DNA from: Himantopus leucocephalus
Taxonomy: Eukaryota; Chordata; Aves; Charadriiformes; Recurvirostridae
Assembly: GCA_003993805.1 (NCBI GenBank)
Contig: RSEF01000017.1
Coordinates: 9,169,939 to 9,233,938 of the forward strand
Direction: 5' to 3'
Length of the DNA: 64,000 nt
Notes under the pieces: generated by a model
Seen by the model: only the letters and a program-made list of their open reading frames with translations
Database searches by the model: none
What the model was told of the DNA's origin: nothing
In this document: positions 46,504 to 57,902 of the stretch, one piece after another
Layout: every line of letters begins with the position of its first letter
Numbering within the stretch: the stretch's first letter is position 1
Position numbers and translations under genes: made by a program

Positions 46504-49500
46504 GAAGGAACTGGCTTAAATTAAATGGCCCATCTCACTCTGTCAAACTCAACTGCAAGAAACCATGTGGGTTCAGCAAAAAATCTGCTATCTGCACTAA
46601 GCAAATACAAATAACCCGCCGAGCAGATGGGAGCAGCTGTCTAGGAAAATTTGTACTAATTGTTGTTTTGCTGGAGAATTCACAGCCTTGGCTGTGCACT
46701 CTGGACAGCTACTGAAGTATGGGTGCTCTGCAAGCGCTGAGAAACACGGTGATCTGCTCTGCTTTGCTTTTTGGAAAGGAAAAGGGGCAGGAAGGCTGGG
46801 GGTAAAGCTGGGTAAAGATCTGAACCCTAAAAGTAGCCATGGCAAGGCACATGAGGCAGAGTGAGCCTTTAGAGTCCCAGGCGCGGGGAGCAGCGTGCAT
46901 GCCAGCCTGATAGTACCCTTACCACCGCACCCAGATGCCACTTGGTGTTAAAATTTGACCTGATTTATTCCAGCGAGACTTGGAAACACCTATTTGCTGG
47001 CAGATACTGGATGACTTCGCACACTTCTCCCGCATTACCCCAGATGGAGAAGGGAGGCAGCCTCTTCCCATTTAGCTGAGAGGAGCGTTCAGTACGGGGC
47101 TTGGTAGTTTCGCCTCATCTTTAAACAGGATTAAAGGGTAATTGCGAAGTTTCTCTCCGCTTCAGAGAGAGTATCGACCGCATCGGGCTGCAAGCGCTGC
47201 AGCGCGGATGTGACTGAGCTCGGGCTACTCCCGAAGACTTCAGCCGCGGAGGCCAGCAGCCCCCTGCGTTCGCAGGCAGGCTCCGCACAAAGCCGCCCTT
47301 TCAAAACCAGTCCTCGGTTTTCCACACCCAGAAATCTCTGCCCAATTTGCTACATTATCCCCCATCACATTTACCGTCGCCGCGGAGGCAGGAGCTTCAG
47401 CACAGCCGTGGTGGGAAACCCGTGCGAAAGAGGCAGTGAAATTGCCCTGGCTTCTTTCATTCTCCAGGCTGAGCCAAGAGCTGAAAGCCATCAAACCTGG
47501 GGAGCTTCAACCTCCCCACCAGCGTTTTCACGCTTAAGTGGAGTCACCGACTCTGTTGGGGTTCGCTGGAGCTCAGGAGAGGGAGATATTATGGCCTAAT
47601 GCAAACGGCACAAAGACGACTGAACATAATTAAGGCCCTAACGACAAATGTTGGACTTGGGTTTAATCTGCCAAAAAATCCCCTTCATAACCTCCCCGCA
47701 GAGGTATAAAATGCTGAGCAAACCTGGAAAAAAGAAGATAGCGCTTCTCATTTCCTAGGCTGATTTATGCTCTACAAACAGTATCACATGCTGTCGCTGA
47801 CAATTTCATGCTGAGTTACTTATGCTGCGTTCCCGACATAACGATACCTGCAGATGGGAAGGAGATTCGGTATGCCTTGAAAAGAAGCGAGGGAATATTT
47901 CTATTTGACAGCTTGTTTTCTTTGGTCAATGCATCGAAGGATTTTAGTTCATTATTTCATGTCTAGGCTCAGTTCCCAGCCACCAAAGGGACAGCCGAAG
48001 TCGTGGGGTTAGAGAGAAACTGAAATACTTTTCCTGATTTCGCCTGAGCAAGTGAGCGAGATGTGCCTGGGGACACGGAAATGATTTAATTGCTGTAATC
48101 TGAGTCCTGAAGTCCTTGAATGAACGTTTTAATTGGGTTAAAAAAAGGGAACCTCAGTGCTTTAAAGCACTTCTAGAGCCAAATGCTCTAAACTACAAGG
48201 CACCCGTGGGTGTGCTGCCGGGACTGCAGCGCCGAGGGACCCTCTGGGGAGGAGATGCTGGTGGGAGTGGGTGGAGGAGGAGGAGGAGGAGGAGGAGGAA
48301 GAGGCAGTAGCAGGACAGAGGTAGCAGTGGGGATGTGGGTGACGGGGACCAGCGGCTGCAGCTCCCAGCCCTGCCAGGGCTCCTCCACGGACTCGGGGAG
48401 TAAAGCCAGGCATGTTGTGCGGTGCCCTCGCCTTCACCCTACCTGCCTAATATCCATTCATGATTCAGGATTAGTCTTGGCTTCAGTGAGGCTAGAGCTG
48501 TAACACGAGCTGAAATAGCACAGGGTAATAGCCTGTGTAAAGAATAGCAGCAAAGGAATAATATTTTCTTCATATGGCGATTGGGAAAGCAAAGGCGGGT
48601 GTTGGGAGAGGGTCTGGGGAGGGTTGGGTATCTCCTATTCAATATCCAACTGATGGAAACTGGTGTGACTCACCTCCCTAAATACCTTTCCAGGGCTGTA
48701 TGTATGTGTCTGTATGACACAAAGAATGTCTGGACAGGAGAATCCCTTGCAAAGATGGTCTGGAGGAGGCTGGCTGTGAGGCCCCATCGGCTGTAAACAC
48801 TTGAATTCTTATGTGCACTCCTGCCTCCCCCTAAGGATTTGCAAAAAGCCAGCAAACCCTTTCAGGATGCTGAGAGCATCTTGTGCAGGGTGTTTATGGT
48901 GTATTATCAAAAGGCCTAACCTGCATCTCTGCAAACATGTCAGGAGATGCTATTTACAGCCACCGCCAGAACATCTTGGAAAGGGTTCAAGACATCATCC
49001 CATGGACAGCGTTAACAGCTTGAAAAGGTCAGGCTAGTAAAAACGTATATACACAGGAGGGCTGCACAGGCTGCATGTATGAATGGGGCGTTCACCGAGC
49101 ACGGCCACCTTGAAAGCTCAGAGCAAAGACAAGAGCAACGTTGTGCTGCAGGGAGAGGTCACGTCCCGGGACCCGCAGACCTGATTTCTTCTCCTTCTGC
49201 TGAGGGCTCTGCAGAATGAGTCTCGACAGGTTCAAACTTGACCGGTCGCAGCTGCTGTGCTCATCCTGCCCTTCTGTAGATGTTACTGCTCCTGGAGCAG
49301 GAGGGACCCAGAGCCTGCACAGGGCTTGGTTCACCATCCCAAGGACACCTCCCGCATCCATCCCTCTTTTGCGTGGGCCGTTGCTTAAATCCAACTACAA
49401 CTGTTAACACATCCATATTTGCACACCTTATGTATTTGCTTTCCAGGAACATTTGTGTTCCGTTGTTTCCAGCATGCATGGAAATTAGCTTTTGGCTTTG

Positions 49501-52082
49501 AGAACCCATAAAAGCAGCAAAAATCCGGTTCCCTCAGAACAAGCCTCACCAAAGCTGCTGGAGCGAGCGGGAGATTTGCCTTGGCTTGAGTGAGCTTTTA
49601 ACTGCAGGTCTGGCTGTCGCCTGCGATCATGGCACACTTCAGGGCTTAGGGAAAGCAGCTCCAGCCAGGCTGGCCGGACTTGGGCTGCCTTGCTGTGCTG
49701 TTCGCCACGACGCGGAGCGGCCGGTGGCAGGCAAGAACTGGGCTCTGTAGAAGTTCACGCTCCGTTTCAAGTGATTGCATTGGAGAAGGATGCAGGCACT
49801 CTGCAAAAACCTCGCGGAGCTCCCAAGCTAAATGGTTAAATGTGCAACAAATTGCTCAGCCGCAGAGTCAGGATAGAGAAAAAGGAAAACAAGGGCTTTG
49901 GCATCCCTGGAAAAGTCGCTGCTTCTTCCCGTGTCTCCTCTTTACTCGCTGCCTCTCTTGTCTGCAAGAACTTTGAGGGCAGTGATTCCCGAAACTCAGT
50001 GTTCATCCCAAAGGGACTTTGACTTTATCTGAGTGTCATAGCAGACAACTAAGTAAATAATATTCATCACTGCAATCATCACCCTAATTAAGGTTTAGCT
50101 GGGTGTGAGGCAAAGATGCAGCGTGGAGGTGTCTGCAGGAACCTGTCTGAAGCTGAACTCCAGCGGGTTGGCCTTTCAAGCTGCACCTCGGTGGGAGCAG
50201 AACTCAAAACAAGATTTCAGCCCATGCCTGGACCGATGCCTGCGTGCCCCCGGGCCCATGCTCAGCACAGAAGGATCGCCTGGGACCTGGGCAGGGAGCG
50301 TTCAGCCTCTCCGGGCATTGTTCAGGTTCAAATGAGAGGAAACGCTGCATATTTTAAATGCCTGCAGATAAAAGGCTGCTATTTGATTGCCTGCAGACAG
50401 GCTGTGTTGCTGGGATGTCTTTCCCAGCAGCCGAGCATGGGGGGATGTTGGGGACAGGGTGAGCGCGGGCGGCTGCCCCTGCACACCCTTCCCCGCTGTG
50501 CAGCCCCTGCGTCCCTGCTCGGCTGGCTCCCCGCGAGCCGCGGGAGGACCCTCAGCTGAGAGCCAGGTCCAAGGTTTGCAGCTGGCTCCGGGCTCCGTGA
50601 GGGGCTGAAGCAAAATCCCAGTTCTCCAAACACAGCTTGCGCTGGGAATGCGGGGATGCATTTTGGCGTCCGGCCATTTGCCAAGCAAGAGGGACATCCA
50701 AGGGTGGAAAACAGCCTTTTGCTCCAACCATCCAGCTATTCCAGCTGCCCGGAGATTGCCCACAGCCTCCTTTCCTGCCAGCCACCAGCACACACACACG
50801 TACTGGGGTACCTCAGGTGCCGCTGTGGGTACACTGGCTCCCTCCCCCTGTGCAGAGGTTGAGGACGGGATGAGCTTTCCTCCTCCCTTCACCTCCAGGC
50901 TGTGGCCCCCCCACTTTGTGACTGTGAAACAAAATCCCCGTTGCTGCAAGAAACAAGGAAGGTTTCCCAGCATCACCCAGAGGGACGTCCCCTCCTACGC
51001 CCCCCCACATTTTGTACCCTTGCGCTGTTTGTTCACCCAGATCTGGGGAAGCCTTAATCTGCAAGTAGATCTTTCTCTGGTAAACAGGGAGGTCTATAAA
51101 GTCTCCCGCAGGACAAATCCCTGGAGGATGATGCTTGGGGAAGCTGGGGAAGCGGCATCTTTAAGCTCTGGGGAAATCAGGCTAAAGCTGATCCTTGCAC
51201 AGAGCAGCACAGTCGGTTTCGCTTTGCTTTGATCTCCCCCATGTTTGGCCACTCTGGGTTTTACTAGGAAATGACTCTCAGAGAGGAACGCAAGAGTTTG
51301 TTGAGCATCAACTCAGGAAGCTCTTAATCAAGCCGGGAGCTTTCCCAGGCGTGGAGCCACCCCCACAAGCCTGGAAGAAGCTCTCGCAGCCCGGCGTGGG
51401 CGCTGGCCGCAGGCAGCCGGGGCCGCAGGCTGAATCACGGTGACACCACACACACACCCCCCCAGGCATAGATGCCAAAACCCACCCAGAGGTCAAGTCC
51501 CACCTTGGGGTGCTCCCCATCATCACCTCCTTTCCCCACACCCAGAGGCACCCTGCATCCCGGCACGCAGCGAGACGCGGCTGCGAGAGCCGTGGGAGCT
51601 GGGCAGAGGACAGAGCAGGGCAGGAGCGAGGGCTCCGGTCTCATGGGAGGCTGGAGGAAACGGGGAGCACCGGATACTGCTTTACCTGCTGGAGTCGAAC
51701 AGGGCCAGGGGATGGGCTGGAACGGTCCTGCACAGCCCCTGGCACAGCTTTGCCCGGGGACAAGTCACGCTCCCCCAGACAACGCCAGGGACCGGGCTGC
51801 GTGGAGGCAGTACCCACCTCTGGGGAGATTTCCTCTCGCAGGGTGCAAGTCACGCTGGGCCGCTTGCCCACGTGGCCAGAGAGCAAATCTCAGCCCAGTG
51901 TACAGCACGGCCATCACCGCGGGGTCCTCAGGGTGTCCCATCCCAGAGGAGGGCGAGAGGCGCCCAGCCCTGAGCCTCGCTGCTCCCGGTGCCCGGGTTG
52001 TGCCCTGCAGCCTCTGGCACACCTCGGGCACCGAGAAGCTCAGAAAATCTGACCCATTTCCCAGGGTCGCTGACAGTTTCCC
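46504..52082. other. GC-rich non-coding stretch, no gene recognised
   Basis: There is a moderately CpG-rich section at about 47140-47420 and an AT-richer section at about 47600-47950. A (GGA)n repeat lies at 48273, and a short CA repeat lies at about 50788. Large overlapping frames at 50302-50976 (minus) and 51472-52185 (plus) are rich in Pro, Gly, Ser and Arg with no domain, and I take them to be chance. Confidence 0.5.
48273..48303 (+). repeat. (GGA)n microsatellite
   Basis: About nine GGA units end in AGAGG. On the plus strand this encodes a poly-Gly run and on the minus strand poly-Ser or poly-Pro runs, which explains the artificial reading frames nearby. Confidence 0.95.
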
Positions 52083-52084
52083 TG

Positions 52085-52190
52085 GCTGGCCTTGGGTGAG
52101 TCATTTAATTCTTCCACTTTCACTGTCCGTCCAAAAAAACCCTAAGATAATAAAAATTCCTTCTTCCTATCCATTTAGACCATAAGCTCT
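52085..52190 (+). mobile_element. MIR-like SINE relic
   Basis: GGCCTTGGGTGAGTCATTTA, then TTCTTCCACTTTCACTGTCC and ATAATAAAAATTCCTTC, follow the order of the MIR core (consensus roughly 'gaccttgggcaagtcactta', 'cctcagtttcc', 'ggataataatacc'). After it, TAGACCATAAGCTCTTTACA resembles the 3' end shared by several ancient amniote SINEs. Divergence is high, the alignment was made by eye, and the limits are approximate. Confidence 0.55.
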
Positions 52191-53769
52191 TTACAGGATC
52201 GCTCTGGCGACATGTGATGAAGACATGTGGGCCTGTGGCTGTGCTGGGAAGGGCAGGGTGCTGTCTGCCACGAGCCCTCCTGGCCACAACGAAAACCCAC
52301 TCGTGGCCCCCCACTGCCCCTGGGGATGGCCAGGACCCACAGGAAGGAGCACATGGTCCCTCGGGGGGCTGCCGTGCCCTTCGCGTGCTCAGGGCTACAT
52401 CAAGGCAGGAAAGAACTGGCCTCTGGGTTGGATGGCCAGGAATTTTGGGGATGGATCTGGGGAGGAGGGCTGCCAATCCCTGGCTGGACTGTGGCCCCCA
52501 AGGCTCTGTCTGATCCCTGGGTTTTATGAACTCCCTGAATTTATCACCAATTCCCTCCGCACGGCCAAAGCTCTGCCAGGATCTCTCTGTTGTTTCAAAC
52601 CGCAAAGCAAAAAAAGGTTACAGGTTGATGGAGAGATGCCAGGAAAGCCCCAGGAGGGCTAATCCGTGGCAAAACCTTCCTGTACATGAGCTGATGGGCT
52701 GTTTCTGAGCCCAGCCCAGAGCGCCAGGCTGGCAAGGAGCCCCCGGGCACCGCAGGGTGGGGGTCCCTGGTCAGGACGGAGGCAGGGACCAGGCAGGTTT
52801 CAGACAAGACAGATCTATGGGGAGGTTTTACTCAAGTTGGATGAATTTTTCCATCCCTTCAGCGACGGGAAGGAGAAGGGAAGGCAGCACTGGCAGGGCG
52901 TTTTGCCACCATGCACCACGCAGCCTTAAGCAAGGGAGATCTGTGGTAAAGAGGGGCTGCAGGGCATCCCCCATCACTCCTGCCCTGCTTGGGGTTCCTT
53001 CAAAAACCCCGGCCACACAGCCCAACAGCCTGGTCCAGGGGATGCTGGGCACCATCTCTGCAGCCACCACGGTCACCCACTGCCTTGTTCCGTGCCCACC
53101 AGGCCACGCTCTGTCCCACTCATTGCAACCAGGAGCTCTCTCACTTCAGTGTTTCCACCAGGACAGAGTAGGGCTTCGTCTGCATCTGATTTTAGGGTTT
53201 TTTTTACTTCTCCTGACAAACTGATGAAACCCAAGTTTTTGCATTGGATATTTTCCTGCAAACTATCCCGGGTTTGTACTGAAATAATCAGGGTCTGTGT
53301 CTTCAGTGGTGGTGAGCTGAGAAATGCCAGCTGAGCACCAATGTTTTCTGAGTTTCAGCAGCCAAAAGATTAGCAAATAATCCTTTTTTTTCAGCCAAAA
53401 CTCCTGGAGAATCTGCCCTCATGTCTGATGAATAAATACACACACACCCCCTTTAAAAAGAGACTTATACGTGGAAGCTCCAGCAGCGCCTGTTCCCTCC
53501 TCGCTGTTGAATGCAGAGATGTCCACCCAAGCCATGCCCCTTCCCCGCCACCGTCCCCTGCCCTGCGGGGAGAAGGGACGCCAGCACCACCCCAAAGGCT
53601 GATGGGCACCTTGTACCGGGGTGACCACCCTGATCCTGCCCTGGGAGTGAAGCCCGGCATTGGCTCTCTCCAAAGCTACTGCTCCAGAAAACCCCGAATC
53701 ACTCAAGCTTTCCTTAATGAAAGTGAGTAGCTGACATGTCCTCACATCAGCTGCTTAATCAGACACGCT

Positions 53770-53793
53770 NTAAAAAAAAAAAAAAAAAAAAAA
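53770..53793 (+). repeat. Poly-A tract beside single N
   Basis: N at 53770, T, then 22 A. This is another homopolymer-linked assembly break. Confidence 0.9.
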
Positions 53794-54766
53794 GGAAAAC
53801 ACGAGAAACCTGAATTGCTTCTTTATTTGCAGCCAAGGAGAGACTCGCACGTTTTTCTAATAACTCCGCTCAGTCACTGGCTCCCCCAGCATCAGCAATG
53901 GTGGCTCTGGGCAGCTTCTTTTGGCACGGGATTCCCCCTCCCCTTTTGGACACCTGATTTCTTCCCATGGGACCTAGGGGTGGGGGAAATTTTTCCATTA
54001 TTCCCAAGCCTATTTTATAACAGTTTAACCCCTGTCAGCTGAAAGCCCAGCTCTCCTGCAGCCTCCTGCTTTTTCCGACGGAAAGTCCATTAGATCTGAC
54101 AGCAACATCTTTATCCTTTCAAGTGGCTCTGTCCCAGTGCTGGGCTCCAGGCTCTGCGCAAAGACACCACATCCTAACTCCCAAAATGGGCCCAGGAGGC
54201 GGTGTCAAACAGGCAAGGACAGCTGGAAGTTGCCTGAAAACAGGAGTCCTCATGGTTGCTAAACTGGGACCAACAGCTCCTGCTTACCCCGTTCACCAGC
54301 TGGGCTTCCAAAAAGTAAATAGTCCCTTTTCAGTGCAAGCAAGAAGAGCCCAGCCCGGGATGTGTCTCGGCTGGGAGCAATCCAGCCCCAGCTTTGTCCA
54401 AGGGGATCTCAGGGCTCAGGGCAGAGGCAGATTTGCAGGACAGAGGAGGTTCGTTTGGATAGATACAGGAGGCATTTCCCCCTCTCCCAAGGGAACAGCA
54501 AGGCATAACCAAGGTTAGGAAAGCAATAAAGAAAAAGCCCATCTGGATGGTGCCCTTCTTCTGATTCATAATGTTAAATAAAAGGCCAGAAACCGATCTC
54601 TCTCTTTTTTTTTTTTTTTAAGCAGCCAGTAGGCCCTTCATATTTTCCCACTTACATCATCCAACATGGTTTGAATCTACAGTGACTGGTAAAGCCTCAA
54701 AGGCATAATTGCAGTTGTCTTAGGAAAGTGAAATCATATGGTGTTCCCAAGATCCCCTCCCCCTTG

Positions 54767-54809
54767 CTTTTTTCCTTTTCTTTTCTTTTCTTTTTTTTTC
54801 TCCCCTTTT
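54767..54809 (+). repeat. (CTTTT)n pyrimidine tract
   Basis: An imperfect CTTTT pentamer array is followed by a T-run and CCCC. It creates false Phe-rich reading frames. Confidence 0.85.
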
Positions 54810-55043
54810 AATGTTTCTCGCTCAGCTTCCAGATGTTTCCTGAGGAAAAAAGAAAAAGAGCAAGAAGCAAAGGGAGGCGGAGAGGAGGGTGCTGTAGTGG
54901 AAAAGGCCACGTGGCAGCGAGAGCTCCCTGGCCAAAGGAGGGGAGTGGTGGAAGCCACAGCCTCTGCCCAGAGCAGCCTGGTGGCTCCCTGGCTGCTGGG
55001 GCACAGCGACCTTGCTGCCTGGTGGCCTGATACTGGACCCTGC

Positions 55044-55085
55044 TCTCCCATCCCATCCCGTTCTATCTCATCCCATTCCAATCCC
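55044..55085 (+). repeat. Degenerate pentamer tract (CCATC/CATCC)
   Basis: CCCATCCCATCCCGTTCTAT and following ATCTCATCCCATTCCAATCC form a decayed pentanucleotide array. Confidence 0.75.
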
Positions 55086-57556
55086 ACTGGGAGCTGGCCC
55101 AGCCTCCCCATCACTCCACAATCCAGGCTGGGAAGCCCATAAAGGTCCTGAGCTGAGCAAGAGATGCTCACCACGAGCATCAGTGTATGCCCTGGATACA
55201 GTCAGCCTCCACATTTGGGAAAGTCCCAGAGCCATGTAGGACTTCTTGTGGCCCTGTGACTCAGACCAGGCTCCTCACCTACTTGTCAGCCCATATCAAA
55301 GGGGTGACTCCTGACAGAGCCTTTGCCAGCCCCTTCCTGAACTCTGAGCACTTTCAGGGCTTTGGTAAACCACCCTTACTAATGCCTTTGTGGAGGTACT
55401 TCCACCCACCCATAGACCACGGGCTTGGGAGGTGAGTTTGCATCTAGACAATGTCACATGAGGCATTTGCATCAGTTTTTAAAGACCCCCAAGCTCTGGA
55501 GGCATCCAAGCCCCGCTGACCCTCTCCTGTGATGGAGGGTAAAAATTTATGACTGTGCTGGAGTGCCAAAAGGCCTGTTAGAGAGAGAGCCCTGCACGCT
55601 GACACTGGAGGAGCACCTCTGTCCCTGCTAACAGCCTCACTACAAGCAGAAATACTCACCCCAAGATTTAGGCAAGCACAGCCTAGGCATGGTTTCAATT
55701 AAGGCTGTAATTTACTGAGCTGGCTTGGAGGAGGGCAGCACAAACTCCAGAGGAGGTGCCTGAAACTCTGCCTTCTCTCTGTCGAGCTCTCTTTCCTTGG
55801 GGAAAGGGAAGAAGGAATCACACCCTGCTGAAAATGCCTCTTTCTTCCTGCACGACCCCTGCTGTGCTGGGACCAGAGAAGCTGTGGTCCCAGGGGATCA
55901 GGGACAGACCCCATCCATGGGGCAGGCTGTGCTAACCCCACTGTGTACCTCTCCCTGCCCTGCAGTGGGAAAAGCCACGGTATCCACAGGAGGAGGTGGT
56001 GAAGGGTGAGCTCAGAGCTGAGGAGCTGCAGTAGCCAGACCAGTCTTCTCTCCCTCCCCAGGCATCAGAGAAATCCCATCTGCAGTGCTTTCCTGCAGTT
56101 TTGTAGCAGCTGTAAGAAAGCAAGGGTGGCCCCGTGCTGCAGGAATGACCTTCCCTTTGAGCTGACAGAGCACAGGATGCAGCAGTGGTCTCAGCATCAT
56201 TTCCCCGCAGCACACAGGGTGCTGCAGCCCCAGGAGACTGCCACGATCACACCACTTGACCAGTGGGCCAGGGATAGTTGTTCGGGATCGAGGCAGGTAC
56301 AGTTTATCAGAAATGAATTAAGCACTTCCTAGGGACTGGAGAGCCCTCTGAACTAGTAGCATGACGGGGTGGGAAGGGATGCAGCCAGCCAAGAATTGTT
56401 GAGAGTCTGGGTCAAACTCATCTCTGAATCGACTTAAAGACCTCAAAATTAAGTCATATCCAGTGTCTTCAGAGCATCAAACTCCTAATAGTGAGGGGGT
56501 GGTTTCTAGCCTCCTGTTGGGAGTGCAAATACCGCTCATCTGAACCCATTCCAGATGTTCTACCCTTGCTGGAGAGGAGGGAGGAACCGTAACTGCAGCC
56601 CCCTCGGTCTGTTGCTGGGTTGTTTTAGAAACAACAGTGAGTGCAATACATCCCGTCTCCCTGCTCAGAACAGGTAGCAGGCTGAAGGGTTGTTTACTTG
56701 TGTAAGATTCACCCCAGGGCAGGCACAAAAAGGGTTAAGTGTAATCTGCATGGGAACACATCTCATTTGTACAGAGCCAAGGCCTGGGAGGGCTTGTGCT
56801 TCATCCCACAGGCAGTGTTTGAAGGGCCTTCTCTATCCTCAGCACACAGTTTACTATTCCCAGTGGAACAGAAATCTAGCTCCACCCAGGGCAAGAATGA
56901 GACCTGGCTGGAAAAGCCGGCGTAAGAAGAGGAAATTTGGCCTCTAAAAGATTGTCTTGAGTTTCTAGATAGTCTGTACTTTTGCTTCTTAGCCTAGGCC
57001 AACCAGATGTTACTATCGCAGGACGCTGCCCAGCTCCACACCGAGGCCTGTCTCCATCACTGTCCACATTCAATAGAGCCACTGTGTTCTTCCACGGAGA
57101 ATTCAGTGTGACCGACCCTTGAAATGGGCATCTCAGTCCACACATCATGCAACACCCACCGGCACAGCAGCTTGGGAGTTCAGGCAGTGGAAAAGGAAAG
57201 AAAAAGGGGCAGAGAGGGAAGGAAAGAAAGCGAGAACATGTCTGGTATTCAGGTCTGGGAGTGGCAGAGCCACAGAGGCAGCAGTAGCAAAGCGTTCAGC
57301 CTTGCTCAACCCTCCCTGTATTACAGTGTGACGGTTTTGGCAGCAGTTTCAGCCCGGTTTTCCCCCCGCTGTCCTCCCGTTCGGGACACGCTTTCACCCG
57401 GACACGCGCGGGTGCCTCCCCGCCGCCGCTGATCCCCCGGGGCAGGGACCGGGGAGGGCAGAGAAGGGGGAAAAAGAGAGAATTTGTGGGACACCCACGC
57501 GATGGGGCGGGTGGAGGGATGGGGGGACGCGGGACCGCAGGACCAGTTGCCAGCGC

Positions 57557-57570
57557 GTTGCCGTGGCGAC
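57557..57570 (+). promoter_or_regulatory. RFX X-box-like site
   Basis: GTTGCCGTGGCGAC differs from the palindromic X-box GTTGCCATGGCAAC only by two A-to-G changes. The left half fits GYNRCC, and the right half fits RGYAAC with one mismatch. RFX factors bind such sites in promoters of cilium genes and others. Its position close upstream of the CCAAT box supports function. Confidence 0.55.
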
Positions 57571-57580
57571 GGGCCGGCGC

Positions 57581-57587
57581 AGCCAAT
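57581..57587 (+). promoter_or_regulatory. CCAAT box (NF-Y type)
   Basis: AGCCAATGGG matches the NF-Y consensus on the plus strand, 11 bases after the X-box-like site. NF-Y and RFX sites are often found close together. Confidence 0.6.
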
Positions 57588-57622
57588 GGGAGGGCGCGGC
57601 GGCGGTGGATGCGCGGTGCTAC

Positions 57623-57637
57623 GGCGCCACCTGGTGG
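57623..57637 (-). promoter_or_regulatory. Consensus CTCF motif, minus orientation
   Basis: Read on the minus strand, CCACCAGGTGGCGCC matches the whole CTCF core consensus CCASYAGRKGGCR. It lies inside the CpG island just after the CCAAT box and faces left, toward the plus-strand site at 33687. Confidence 0.6.
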
Positions 57638-57678
57638 GCGCGACGGGCAGCGGCCCCGCGGGACGGCCCCGAGCATCG

Positions 57679-57711
57679 CCCGGCCCCGGCCCCGGCCCGG
57701 CCCCCCGCCCC
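57679..57711 (-). other. G-quadruplex-prone run on minus strand
   Basis: The plus strand shows at least six runs of three or more C separated by GG, G or CG, so the minus strand has many closely spaced G-runs. Such runs are common near CpG-island transcription starts. Confidence 0.7.
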
Positions 57712-57836
57712 GGCAGCAGGGCCGAAACCCCCGCGCACTCACCCACGGGCGCACGCTGAGACCTCCCCGGTAATCCCGAGCCCCACCGGTTTGCAAACCA
57801 AAGCTCCGCCGCAGCTGGTTGGCGCCGGAGCAGAGC

Positions 57837-57842
57837 GTAAGT
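57837..57842 (+). other. Strong splice donor at CpG-island edge
   Basis: GAGC|GTAAGT is a near-ideal U1 donor at the right edge of the island. It would close a first exon of a plus-strand transcript. Downstream acceptors with good pyrimidine tracts are at 58125 and 59131. Confidence 0.45.
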
Positions 57843-57871
57843 GTTAAGGGAGTTCTTTTCGCTGATCTTGA

Positions 57872-57902
57872 TTTTTTTTTTTANAAAAAAAAAAAAAAAA
57901 AA
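57872..57902 (+). repeat. Poly-T/poly-A with single-N contig join
   Basis: Eleven T, an A, the N at 57884, then 18 A. The T-run facing an A-run across an N suggests that homopolymer ends of two contigs were joined here, possibly with sequence lost or one end misplaced. Confidence 0.85.

Larger units (their letters stand above)
52200..57339. other. GC-rich non-coding stretch, no gene recognised
   Basis: The stretch contains poly-A with a contig join at 53770-53793, poly-T at 54606-54619, a (CTTTT)n tract at about 54767-54809, and a degenerate CCCAT/CCATC pentamer array at about 55044-55085. ATTTGCAT (minus-strand octamer) is at 55465-55472. Frames are short and overlapping with no recognised domain. 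Confidence 0.5.
57340..57850 (+). promoter_or_regulatory. CpG-island promoter, probably driving rightward transcription
   Basis: This is the only convincing CpG island in the window. I count about 30 CpG by hand in the central 180 bases (57541-57720). It holds an X-box-like site (57557-57570), a CCAAT box (57581-57587), a CTCF consensus (57623-57637) and, at its right edge, the strong donor GTAAGT at 57837. The CCAAT box reads on the plus strand and usually sits 60-100 bp before the start, so initiation near 57640-57690 is expected, with exon 1 ending at 57836. A possible minus-strand donor (GTGAGTG, beginning at 57742) means the island could be bidirectional. No TATA box is seen. The gene itself is not recognised. 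Confidence 0.75.

Noticed and set aside
48116..48503. Gly/Arg-rich and Pro/Ser-rich frames near 48.3 kb
   Set aside because: They are translations of the (GGA)n microsatellite on the two strands.
50302..50976. 224-codon minus-strand open frame
   Set aside because: It overlaps several plus-strand frames of similar length, has no recognisable domain and no matched splice sites, and lies in GC-rich sequence where stops are scarce.
51472..52185. 237-codon plus-strand open frame, the longest in the window
   Set aside because: The other two plus-strand frames and the minus strand are also open over much of this GC-rich stretch. The peptide is Pro/Ser/Gly/Arg-rich without domains, and the frame runs into a MIR-like relic.
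54738..55180. Open frames on both strands at 54.7-55.2 kb
   Set aside because: They are driven by a (CTTTT)n tract and a pentamer repeat. The Phe/Lys-rich ends are low complexity.
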